Positions 11,526-22,375 of a DNA stretch of 64,000 nucleotides are shown here, piece by piece. Positions within the stretch are counted from its first letter, which is position 1. Each line of letters opens with the position of its first letter. The notes beneath the pieces are model-generated. The model made no database searches. It was not told where the DNA came from and saw only the letters and a list, made by a program, of their open reading frames with translations. A program made the position numbers and the translations under genes. The DNA is from Anseranas semipalmata (Eukaryota > Chordata > Aves > Anseriformes > Anseranatidae). The DNA is taken from contig VXAA01002192.1 of NCBI GenBank assembly GCA_013399115.1, positions 126,666-190,665 of the forward strand, read 5' to 3'.

Positions 11526-14339
11526 ACTCAGCCCTGCGTGCAGGGGTGTTGCAAACACTCTGGAATATCTTCTGAGAAAAGTGCTAAAAATAGGGGAATG
11601 TGGAAAACCCACTCTAACGTGTCTGCCTGTCCCCCAGGACCCCGGCTACTTGCCTGGGTAGGCGCTGGATCCTTGCTTTGCAGCCTGGGCCGCAGCCACT
11701 TGGTGCTTTGTTGTGCCACTGCCTCTCATTACTCCCTGCTTTAGCCAGGTGGTGAGGGCCACGCTCTGAAAAGCTCCCTGGGGCCCACGTTGTCTAATAA
11801 GCATGGATGTTGCCCCAGGCCATCGGCTGGGTCCCTGGATCTAAGGCCCAACAAACTCAGCGTTATAATGATTGGCAGATTTGGGGTTGAAGCGTGGCTT
11901 CTGGCATGACATCGTAATTCATTCCGCAGTGCTCTTTAACATGTAAATTACCTGAGATATTAGGCAATATTCTACTTTTAACCCTTGTATGCTTGTCATT
12001 AATTCTGTTTCACAGCCGCGTCAGCAGGCCTCTGTGGCGAGGTTTTACAGGTGCAGGACAAATGCGGCAGAGGCCGTAGGTAGCATGTTGTGTTATGTAT
12101 TTTTGCTGTACAACACACTGCAGTAAAGAACTTCAACTGTTTCAGTCAGGCTCAACAAAATGTTACAGATGTCACATGAATGTCATACCTCAAACCCGGT
12201 AGTTAATCACTTGGTTCAAAAGTAGCAATTTTGCAGTGGTTTCTGTAGTGTAACAAGGCGCAAGCACCTCACAGTCACACAAAAAAAATCCTTTTCAGCA
12301 CAGCGTCAATCGACTCGTGCACCTTTGTATTGCTTCCTCTAGTGATCTCAGTTCTGATAAGGAGCTGTAGGTACCACTATGTACATAAACATAATTATGT
12401 ACACAGAGCGGGACAAGGCACGCTACCCCTCGGTGACTGCCGCAACTTCCACTAGGAACCAGCAGTAAGGCAAAATTAAGACTAGATTACTTGAGTTTTA
12501 TTGGAGCCTGATATATTTTATATAAATTATCAGCATGCACACCCTCCAAGCTTTGTCATGGCTAAGTTTCAAAACTTGTATGAATCATAGCATAAACCTG
12601 GTTTTGAAAATGTGCTCTAAAGTACTGTTTGCAATAATGATGTCAGAGAATATCGCCTGTGCAGCTTCAGCCATAGCAGCCTGCTTTTGCCTAACAGACG
12701 TGCGCATACGCGAAGAGAAGGGGTCGCGGCACACGCACCTCTCTCCCTGCTGGGTGCCAGCGCCGCTGACCTGAATAACCTCTTTCAGCACAGCAATGCA
12801 AGCTGTGGCAACAAAATCAACTTTGGGGTAGACCAGCTACCCTGTTTATCATTGCCTTAGACCATACTCTGCTGAAGAACAGTGGGAATGTCCTGTGTTT
12901 TCAGCAACTACTGCAAAGCAGCTGATACTTACAACTTGCAGCTGCAGATAGATTTTCAAGATATCCATTATTAGCCAGTGTGGCAACCGTTTAATTCAAT
13001 ACAGAGAGCTTTGAAAAATATATCCAGAGCATTGACTGTCCTTGAGTTTCTCTGAAATCAAAAAACCTGGAAGGATTTATCATCCTGAAGGAGGTGGCTA
13101 GCGAACTGAAGGGTGTGACACAAGCCAAAGAAAAATAACTGGGCCCTGTTTCAGGCACTTCTAGAAAGCTGCATCACTGCAAATGTTTTTTGGCCACCTT
13201 CATAATGGTGTAAGATTGCTGCCAAGTTGCACAAATGCCTTTATCTCAGCTTCAGCAAGAAGTTTTTGGCTCAGATGTTACTGAGTTAGCTTTATGTTTA
13301 ACCCTTTCCCCACATCACAAATGCTGTCATCCCCTGGTCCCGTGCCACTAAACCCAGATTCGCTTTCACCACTTCTCAGTCCTTGTGAAAGTCTGACATT
13401 TTTAACAGGAACCAAAACGAATGCAAACTGTATGCAGACTTTGTTACACTTTACAGGGACCTGCTGAAAACACCCTGCACGGAGTGAAACACCTTCCCCT
13501 AAAGCAGGGAACATCCCGGCTCTGTAGGGAACAAACGCTGTTGGCATTGCCTCTGCTCATCACGAACTGCTGTGTGCAGCGGTCCTGGCACTGGGCATTC
13601 CATGAGCTCTAAGAATAGCAGTGTTCTTAAAGATCCCATCTTAATTTGGGTACAATGACACTCCTACAACTTCCAAGTATCCCGTGGACTGCACTGTAAT
13701 GGGTCAATACAGGATTGAAAAAAAATAGAAAATTTACCCTGAAAAGGAGATATAATTGGTATATACCTAGCACCAAGAGACTCTTGGTTTTGTCAATACT
13801 AAATGCTGGACCAAATTAATTTCCTTTTTATTCACATTATACCTAAAGTAATTGCACCAGCAATTTGTTTGGCTATGGATTAAAAACAACACACAGGATC
13901 TCCTATCACTGAGCTTTGCTCCATGTCAGGGTATCCTTTCCATAATCACACTCAGGTAAGTACAGAAGATAGCCCTCTTTTCCATTTTGAGTGAAAAACA
14001 GCTTTAAGGCTGTTTATAGGATGACAAAGCAGTTGCTACAGAAGCCTATTTTCCTTTCATCCCTGGCCCTTCGTGACAAGTCCAACCTTGCAAGATGCTG
14101 AGCTCCCTCAGCTTTGGCTAACCACAGCAGCACTGCAGATGCTCAGCGTTCACACAAGGATTCCCAGAGCAATCCTGCCAGGAGGCTGTGCAGGGATTTT
14201 TCCCCTGCCCACACCTGAAATCCCACAGCACTGCATTTTCCTAAGTTTTCTTGCATAGAAAACATTATTTTTTAGCTACCTCGAGTTTTCATTTTAACAA
14301 GACACATTCTATATTGCTGTGAGGCCAAAAAGGCCACTG
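11526..14339. other. Non-coding sequence
   Basis: No gene is recognisable. Immediately downstream of the CpG island, a perfect MEF2-type site CTAAAAATAG (11584-11593) is followed two bases later by the TEAD/MCAT core GGAATG (11595-11600 region). A 26-base segment bounded by a CAG and a strong CAG|GTAAGT donor (13930-13955) looks like a micro-exon but is within chance expectation. Otherwise I see nothing. Confidence 0.5.
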
Positions 14340-14520
14340 GAGCTGCGATGGCTCAATACTTGGTGGGAAGAAGCGGTGGGAGCTCATCAGCGCCGAGCCA
14401 ATATTTCAATATAACGCGAGCAGGCTGGGTGCTAGCGAGGCGCTATTTTTAGCCTCTCTGCCAGCTGCTCTCGCTGTAGTTCCTGTGGCTATTTCTGATA
14501 GAGGGGGAATGCTATCTCTG
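14340..14520. promoter_or_regulatory. Candidate enhancer: MEF2, E-box and TEAD-type sites
   Basis: Within 80 bases lie a perfect MEF2 site CTATTTTTAG (14443-14452), an E-box CAGCTG (14462-14467), a TGTGGC RUNX-like core near 14485, a TGATAG GATA-like core near 14496 and GGAATG, the TEAD/MCAT core (14506-14511). The segment also keeps around nine CpGs, unusual for this AT-rich neighbourhood. MEF2 plus E-box plus MCAT is a known combination in muscle enhancers. Each motif alone is common by chance, so only the clustering supports the call. Confidence 0.3.
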
Positions 14521-17500
14521 CTCTGGTTCTCATTCTGACATTTTCATGCTCCATGCTGAAACCACTTGGTTACACCTACAGAATAAGCATGTTTCTGTTC
14601 TGCCGTAGCACGGCGATGCTACACGTCAGGAACAGCGGACACCTTTCCTCCACAGGTGAGCGCTGCCTGCGGTGTGATTCCACCCTGGGTGCTGTCCGAG
14701 GGACCCGCACGGGTGGGCAGACTCCTGCATACCACCGTGCTTCTGTGCTCCAGAAGCCCCACTGGCCTAGGGTGCTATTGCAGGGAGATCCGAGAAGAGT
14801 CCCACCCGGTCCCCTTGCCTGTTTGGATTAGGAACCCCCCTGGAAAGCGGCCTTGTCTCCTCGTGCACCCAGTGTGCTGCTCCCACAGTACCAGTGCTTG
14901 GAAAAGAACAACGATTCTTCTCAGCTCCTTGCCTTTGCTGAGTGCCCAGCCTAAGTGCGGGGCTTGCGGGCTTTGGTTTCACCAGATGCTGGCCTGAACC
15001 CTCAGAGGTAAACACACAGCTCATGTTCGAGTTACCATATACATTAGAAGGCTGAAACTTCCCATGCTTGTGTGGTTGTTAGGACATGGATGTAAATGTC
15101 CTATAGCATTTTCAAGATAAAATCGAGTCTGCTATCTCAGACATTGTTACTTTAATAGGGTGTACTGCATTACAGTAGAACAGGTTACAGATTTGAGCGC
15201 ACCTTTGGCCCTATTACAATCTTCCTACCACATGGTTTTAAAAGCAAAATCTGAAGGCCCCTGTGTTTAAATCAGACTATCTCCCCAAACAGAGAAACCC
15301 ATCTGATTGTGAAGCGTTGCTGTCTTTCTCTCGCTTTCTCCATCTTCTTTTCATGACACAGTACAGGCATACTACAACAGAAGATGCCATACATCCTCTG
15401 CCTCCTCCCCTTTTAGTGCTAGGGCCACTTCTTTTATCTGAGGGATCAGCCACCTAAGTCTTTTTTCCAGCACAGGAGCATGTGTACTTTTCCCTCCCTA
15501 CTTTGAAGGACACCAGCGAATGCTGTGTTCACAGGTACACAAAGCTCAAAGATACCTACTTGAGGAAAAAATGTTCTGAAAATCTGCCAGCCACGTACAG
15601 AAGGAAAGCATTTAATTGCAATTTAACTGCAGAGGCATTTCATGTGTTTTAACCGTTACAATAAAGAGGAAAACTTTCATTATCAGGTTCTGGGATTCAG
15701 CCGTGCATCTTTCCTTAACACTAATAGGAGACTCTGTGCTGTTTCTGCCCACCTAACACTGAAAAATTACTCAATAAAAGTTACTTGTCTGGTACAATTA
15801 CACCCTCATCTTTCAATTAGCATGCTCCCTAGTAGTTAGGGTGGGCTTTAGGAGCCCAGTAAAGAGAGATTTCTTGGCTGAACAGTCATCTTCTTACCAA
15901 GTAGATTGGTTAGCCTCAGCCTGCCACCCCTTTCAATGAGCACAGGGTCCCGACAGCATTTCATCCTCATTACTGAAGCACAACGCTGCTGGTGAAGTGT
16001 GAATGTGAATGCTTTGGTCTTCTGGGAAAGCGGAGCTTAATATTGAATAAACAGCTATCTGGGGAGAGGCAAAAGAGTCCAGAAGAAGCTTCTGGGGCAG
16101 AAGAGGGCTAAAGCCAAATATTTTTATTGGTATCATTTTTCTTTTAAAAGGGAGTGAGCCACTTAAGTGTTTCCTTTGATTTGTATTTGTCTGACTGAAT
16201 TATTGTCAGAGAGAGGGAAATGCCTGTAATGCAATCTGGAGTGAAGTATATATCATGTGGAAAAAATAGCAGGGTCCTTAAAAGGGATAATGAACACTGA
16301 GGAACGTTTGCATATGCGAATCCCTTTTCGACATACAGAGCTGAATCGCCTAGTAAAATAGCACCACAGTTCTTTTTACATTACATCTTTTTCTCCCATT
16401 TGCAAAAAATTCAGGCTGAGCAAAACATTTCTTTTGACCCAAAATAAAATCTTTCTTTTCCTGGCATTCTGAACAAAAAGCCTTAGAGAAAAAGAAGCCT
16501 GTCCCGAGCAGGCAGGACAGGAAGGCAGGCTGGCGAGCAGAGGCAGCTCCCCGGGTGAAGGTGGCACCACAGAACTGGGCTCCAGGGACCGGTCCCGGGG
16601 CTGCCCCAGGGCGAGGACAAGGACAGGTCCTCGCTGCCTCGGGGAGTGGCTCACCTCTTCTCACAGGGTCTTTCGAAGTCAGGTCGCTGTGATCTCACCT
16701 TTCAGAACTTTTTTTCTCCTGTATAATAAGCATACCTTAAGCCAGACAGAGGAATTTCTGTCCCCTAACCCAAGTGAGGGTCCTACTTTTCAGGCTCCAA
16801 AATTATTCTCGCTTCTCCTCTGGCCACTTGAACGCTCAGTTATTTTTGCGAAGCAGTGACCGAAGTTACCATCAAAGTTTTGAAACACAGGGGAGCACTT
16901 CCACCCTTTACGATCTGTTTATTATTGAGAGAAAGCATTTAGAGGCTGAAGAAGACAGTATAAACCTCAATTTACAATGTAGTTAGGAACACTGCTATAA
17001 AACTTTTCATCAATTCAAGGGTTTCTTTCCATTGTTAATTACCAAATCATGAAGGAGACTGTGGCACGGAAATCAACTTTTTTACTAAACCCTGATTAAG
17101 GAAGAACTTTAAAATGTCCTTGCTAAAAGATTTCCTAATTTTACAAAGAAATCTCTCTAACATCAGATTAAACTGAGCTGTCATTTTACCACTTATTGTG
17201 CTTCCCTGGAAGGTCGCAAAAAGAGGCACTGAAATCTGGCCCTGCTCTGAATGAGAATTGCTCTCACCAACATCAGATAAGCTGTGTGATCCAGGAAGGG
17301 AGTAGTGCTGGATCAGCCCAACAGAGGGCAATGGGATACATCGACGTGAAGCTGCTCCGTACCCCGCGGAGGACGGCAAAGCTGGTCGCAGCCCATTCGG
17401 TCAGAACGCCCCGCACCATTTGGGACAGCCCTACCTCTGCCATGCAGGGCACTGCCTGACACAAGGAAGGCACAAAGGGGCAAAATGCAGGACGGGGTGA

Positions 17501-19849
17501 GAAAAGTGCAACCAGAATGCTTCGTGGGGTGCTCACATAGTTGAATGCTGGCTCCCGTATTTGTATATATTTATTATTATTATTATTTTTACTTATTTTC
17601 TGCATTTGCTTTTAGATCTGCAAACTAAGAGCCTTAAGAAAGGCTAATCTGGCAGGCACGTCTGCCACAAGGGGTCAGAAGCTGTGGCAGGGACATCAGG
17701 GCTGCTTGGACGGGTGATCAGCAGGTTACACGTTTTGCACAGGGGCCTCTGTCCTGGAAACGTGGCCAGCCTGCGCAGGCTAAGATGAGCTCAGTCTGTT
17801 TTTAAGATCCGGATGGGCTATAATAAGCATGTGCATGCAGAAGAAATGTATTTTGGTTGCTTTTCATTTTACCTTCGGTCTGAGATGTCTGGGAGCAGGA
17901 GGACCAAAATAAGATTAAAATAGGATATTCTGAAAAGAATTCACATCAAGATGGAATGAAGAATTTGGGAATTATCAGCAGGGGTGTGTTGGGAGTTCAG
18001 CCTGCCAGCTCTTCTCCCAGGTGTGCTCAGACGAGATTTCTATAAGCAAAAATACTTCCCAGTATTTATCTGAACAGAGCATCCAGATGCTACAAGAGAT
18101 TCAGATTCACGCCACTAATACATTGTGGCCTTTTCTCTGCATAAGAGCTAACAAACTGGATTATTGTACAAATTACATGGCGTTCATACACACTGAAATA
18201 CAGTGGCAGGAAAGCTCAAAACTCAAAATACATGCACCAAAACCTATTTGCTAGTATGTGATGCTTTGTTCAATTGGTAGCAGGTAATTTCAGAGAGGTC
18301 TAGCTTTTCTTTTGTTGTATGTTTCTCTCAAAATCAGTATCTGGGAACACGTGAATTAACAAGCATCTGTACAGTGGGAGGATGACCACACAGTGATTTC
18401 AAAATCATGTTCTCATTACTGCTAAAAATATAGTTTGTTATTCCAAGAAGGGATGTAACACCTCTGTAATTAGGGACTGCTCTGGCCTCAGGGGAATCCT
18501 AATAAAGCAAATTTCATACATTGATGTGCTTCCCATTGCTTCATTTCTTTGTTCTATCACCCTGTTGTTAATAACACCCTGCAGCAAAAAATGTTCATGA
18601 AGCCAAGAGCTGTCCAGATAAGAGAAAAGGTCATGATCCCCCTAGTGCGCGTTCATCAGTGAATGGACACCAATCTGAAAATAAGAGGATGCCTGTCAAT
18701 ATGGAATGGAAGGCAGCAGCATAACATCAAATTAAAGCCAACGAATGCTCATACAGTTGTACTGGGCTCCAACCTTAACCAAAAATCAATAGTCAACAAA
18801 GTATTACAATATGAAGTGACTGAATCACTGGGGAAGGAGGTAGCAGAGGGAGGAAGTGCATGAAAGCTTTTCAACCCTTATACTTATATACACATATACA
18901 CACAGAGATGATGGAGGAGATGATGCTCTGTTGCTTCCAAATTTTAGCCGAAAGCAGAGCCCTAGCTACCAGCCGTGGACAATACAGCAGAGGATTCCAG
19001 CCGTGCCCGGGTTATTAATGCAGCAGGTACACCACTACTCTTAGTCTTATGCAAGGTCCTGAAACCAATCAAATGTATTAGATAAAGCCTTCGTGTCTGA
19101 TCACAGCTCCAAATAGTAAGGTGACTCCTGGCCATAATTCATGTATATTTTATGGCAATTCCTTTGAATAATCACCGTAGCAGTAAAAATTTCATGGAAC
19201 AAGCAATGCCTGATGGCATTATAGGAAGCAGGGATTTTTGCCAAGGAAAGGGTACAATGAAAATACCGGTTTGTCTTTGATGTTGTTTGTAGGGCATGTT
19301 TGTGGGGAAAAACACCACGTGACTACTTTATACATAAGACACGACCCATATCCTGAAGAGTTTGTCTTATAAACCTCCACATTTATCAGTAAATTTGTGA
19401 ACAACAATGAAGCTGTAAATGTCCATCGCCAAGTCCAACATTTGGCTAAGCATTTCTGTACTTCGTTTTAGGCCACTAACAGCTCATTCCAAAACCTCTC
19501 ACAAGCATTTAGGAAACTCCCAACAGCATCAGTGAAATTTGGTTCAGGCACTGGAGACCTAGGAGGTCACTGTTCAGTTACTCCATGTCAAGCTGCAGAT
19601 AATAATTACATTAAGAAGTCTTTATTTTTCCTGATCATTTCAAAAAAGAATTCTGAACAACAAAATGGCTCAAAAAATTACAAGCACATAGCTACCCACA
19701 CTGCTGGCTTATCTGATAACTGTTTTCCCCCTGAACAGATGAGAAGGCAGAGAAAGAACCATGTAATTTCATATATGTACATTATTTTGTGGTGAAACAA
19801 AAATAATTTAAGCAGTGAGATGTTTTGGTGCTCTTCATTTTGCCCCACT
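14521..19849. other. Non-coding sequence with one GC-rich patch
   Basis: No gene is recognisable. A GC-rich patch at about 16495-16660 has roughly eight CpGs in 165 bp, below island criteria. Open frames of about 100 codons there exist on the minus strand only because stop codons are rare in GC-rich DNA. A TTA trinucleotide run lies at about 17570-17588. Nothing else stands out. Confidence 0.55.
17570..17588 (+). repeat. TTA trinucleotide microsatellite
   Basis: About six copies of TTA/ATT are followed by a T-run. Confidence 0.9.
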
Positions 19850-20110
19850 GAATGAACAAGATTAATTTTGCTGCCTGAAGGTTGGCCTGCGTATAACTGA
19901 ATGTGATGTTAGAAAATGACCTTACTTTATCCATCAGTTTTGTACCAAGAGTATGTACAGGAGCACTTCATAGCCCTTAGACATCTGATGACCAGATTAA
20001 ACATGCAAATCAGATAGTTGGACATCTAAGCCTGATTAATCAGCCATTACTTCAATCTATAAACTTGCACAAATATTTTAAAGTTTGCCGCTATTTCTAA
20101 AGATAAGGTA
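19850..20110. promoter_or_regulatory. Candidate conserved noncoding element with POU octamer
   Basis: The segment holds a perfect octamer ATGCAAAT (20003-20010), the classical POU-factor site. A perfect 12-base homeodomain-type palindrome CTGATTAATCAG (20032-20043) lies 21 bases downstream. Flanking sequence is unique, CpG-poor and rich in ATTA cores. Enhancer identity is inferred from motif content alone. Confidence 0.25.
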
Positions 20111-20909
20111 CATCAACAAATTCAGAAGCCACTTCTGGGCTCTTCTAAAATTCCCCAAACACATATCTGGAGCTTATCAGAGAAGCAAGCCTGCATTTTA
20201 GCCTTCCATACTGTCAGGTTTCCTCTGGGCTTTTCAGGATGAACGACTGAAGAAAACCTGAAGAAGGCATTAATTAGGACAGGTCTGGTTGTTCCAGGCA
20301 CTGCACAAGCCCTGCAGTGATCACCTTCATCAGACTATGAATTAAAGAGAATAACCTAGGCAAATAAACAACAGGAAAAAGGCAGACTGCAAGGGAGACA
20401 TCCCCAGAAGTGTAGATGGGTACAAAGCAGATCAGATCCACTAGATAGTGCCATTACAGTTGTTTCTTTCCCTCCTCCCCTTGGAAAATGCCTTGTATTA
20501 GGTATTTTTGTAAGGCAACAATTAAGACTTCATGTTTACCCTTCTGCGTAACTGCAAGATAGAAGGAAGAAGAAAAGGAGAAGTGGTTCTTTTTTTTTTT
20601 TCCCAGAACAGTAAGTGTATGTACGCTTGGACATGAACTTTGTTATCTGACCTCCCCATTTGCTCGGTGCATTACATGAGAACTATGCTGTAGCCTTTTC
20701 TTATTACCCGAGCCATAAATTTATAGGACAATTATGGTCTGCAAGCTACAATGCAGTGTCAGTTCCAGTAACCCAGGGACTCTCACCAACCTATTTTTTG
20801 TTTGGTTTGTTTCTTCCAGGAACCTTGTGCTCCTTCTCATCTTCAGGGCAAACTCTACCTGGAGCATATGGTGTCTCAACAGCTGCATCATAAGCAAATC
20901 TTTAGGTTT
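20111..20909. other. Non-coding sequence
   Basis: No gene is recognisable. A T-tract followed by CCCAG (about 20589-20606) makes a strong-looking splice acceptor, but no matching exon could be defined downstream. Confidence 0.5.
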
Positions 20910-21140
20910 ATTACCCTGTTAATTAGGGTCATTGCCCACTAATAATTTAGCCAATAATAGGATATTTTTTAATCAGCCAGTCATTGCATTTATTATTTCC
21001 TTTGGCTGAAACTGTAATAAACACTATGAAATACTTTAATTTATGATACTTCTGCCTGTCATAAAAGCATTTAACTTGGCCCTAAATTTTCTTTAATGGT
21101 AGCCTTCATTTCTATTATTTCAGATCTTTTAAGACTCTAT
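20910..21140. promoter_or_regulatory. Candidate conserved noncoding element
   Basis: This is AT-rich unique DNA packed with TTAATTAG, TAATAATTTAG, TTTAATC, ATTTATTA and TTTAATTTATG cores and containing almost no CpG. The texture resembles deeply conserved developmental enhancers, and no transposon signature is visible. The call is inference only. Confidence 0.22.
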
Positions 21141-22219
21141 AATACATGCTCTGGTAGGTGGACTTCACTGCCATTTAGCTTTTAGTGCATTAGCCTTGCT
21201 AGCCAAATCCACTCCCGAATAAATGTGCTTCCTTCTCTTGCTACGAGGACGATAGCAGAAAAACCATCTGTAACTGGACGGGACTCCTACAGGCTGGTTC
21301 ACTGAATCAGGGCAGGCTAAACTTTGCCTATGGAGGATCCCCTCCCACTGTGCAGAGCTTTCTGAAACCCTACAAGTAGCTAGTCCGGAAAGAAGAACAG
21401 GTTTACAACCACGGGAACTATTCCCGGGCCTGGCCCTGCTCCTGGGGCCCCGTCACCTGGAGATGGTGCTGGCGGAGGAGACTCCAGCATCTGCGGGGCT
21501 CAGCACAGGGCCCGTGATCCTCATGAGCCTCCGTTAAGCAGCTTGCGGGTTTCTCAGCTGGGAGCCTCAGCAACACTGCCCTGACAAAACAGATAAGCTC
21601 AGTGCTGGCATTTTTACTGTTTTCATTCTGCTGTTAAAGGAAGGGTTTGTGCAAACCTCTTAAAGATGACCAGAGAGGGGAGAAGAGGAGGGAGCTGGTA
21701 TTGTTGTGCCACATTAAATGGAAGGTGCTGTACATGCTCAAAAGTGAGAAAAAGAAGATGCACTTTTCAGAAGCGGCAAACCTCTACAAATGGGCACAGG
21801 TTGGAGAAATAAATGTTAGGACTAACTAAAGGTTTCCTTGAGTATAACTAAGCGATGATGTATGCCGGATATAATGCCAGCAGCTCATCCTGACAAGCAG
21901 AGAGGCAGAAAACCAGAGCAATGTTCCTTTCGTGAGGGAGGAGTATTAACCATGGAGATGTTTTTCCACACCAGCAGGACTGAATGCATTAGGATTAGGA
22001 CCAGAGATGGGCAAAGCAAATCCTGAGAGGTAAGGAGCTTGTCAGCACAATATTGATGTCACAAGTCATGCTGATGCCCAGGTAGTAATAGCGCTATTTT
22101 TTGTAGATGTTATTTGTATTAAAGTAGCTGAGATTAGGATCTCTTTGTGTTAAGCCTTTAAGCAAGAGAAAGTCTAACCCCCAAAGAGAATGCAGTCATC
22201 AATAATAAGACAGGCAAAA
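21141..22219. other. Non-coding sequence
   Basis: No gene is recognisable. A GC-rich patch at 21410-21530 has short open frames but no domain I know and no clear exon boundaries. Confidence 0.5.
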
Positions 22220-22375
22220 GCTGGGAACAAGGCACTGTTATTATTCCCATTTTATAGCCGGAGAACTGAGACACTGAGATTAAATGACTTGTCACACAAA
22301 AAATCTTTGGCAGAGTTGTGACACGGAGCCACTTCTCCCGGTTCTACAGCTTCTGCCTCAGCCCCAAGCTCAGCC
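22220..22375 (+). repeat. MIR-family SINE relic
   Basis: The match to the MIR core and tail is good and collinear. 'TTATTATTCCCATTTTATAG' corresponds to 'attattatccccattttacag', and 'GAGAACTGAGACACTGAGAT' to 'ggaaactgaggcacagagag'. Next come 'TTAAATGACTTGTCACACA' ('ttaagtgacttgcccaaggtcacaca') and 'TTGGCAGAGTTGTGA' ('gtggcagagccggga'), and the tail runs through the CTTCTGCCTCAG region. This is the best-preserved SINE in the window. It is old, as expected for MIR in birds. Confidence 0.85.

Noticed and set aside
11180..11612. Overlapping 131- and 118-codon frames through the CpG island
   Set aside because: Stop codons are scarce in GC-rich DNA, and both strands are open simultaneously through a minisatellite.
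12570..12610. AATCATAGCATAAACCTGG, resembling a minus-strand CR1 end
   Set aside because: Only one 8-bp-like unit matches, and the hallmark GGTTGGAAGGGACC block does not follow.
13930..13955. 26-base micro-exon-like segment before CAG|GTAAGT
   Set aside because: A 9-base perfect donor is expected roughly once by chance on two strands of this length, and nothing adjacent looks coding.
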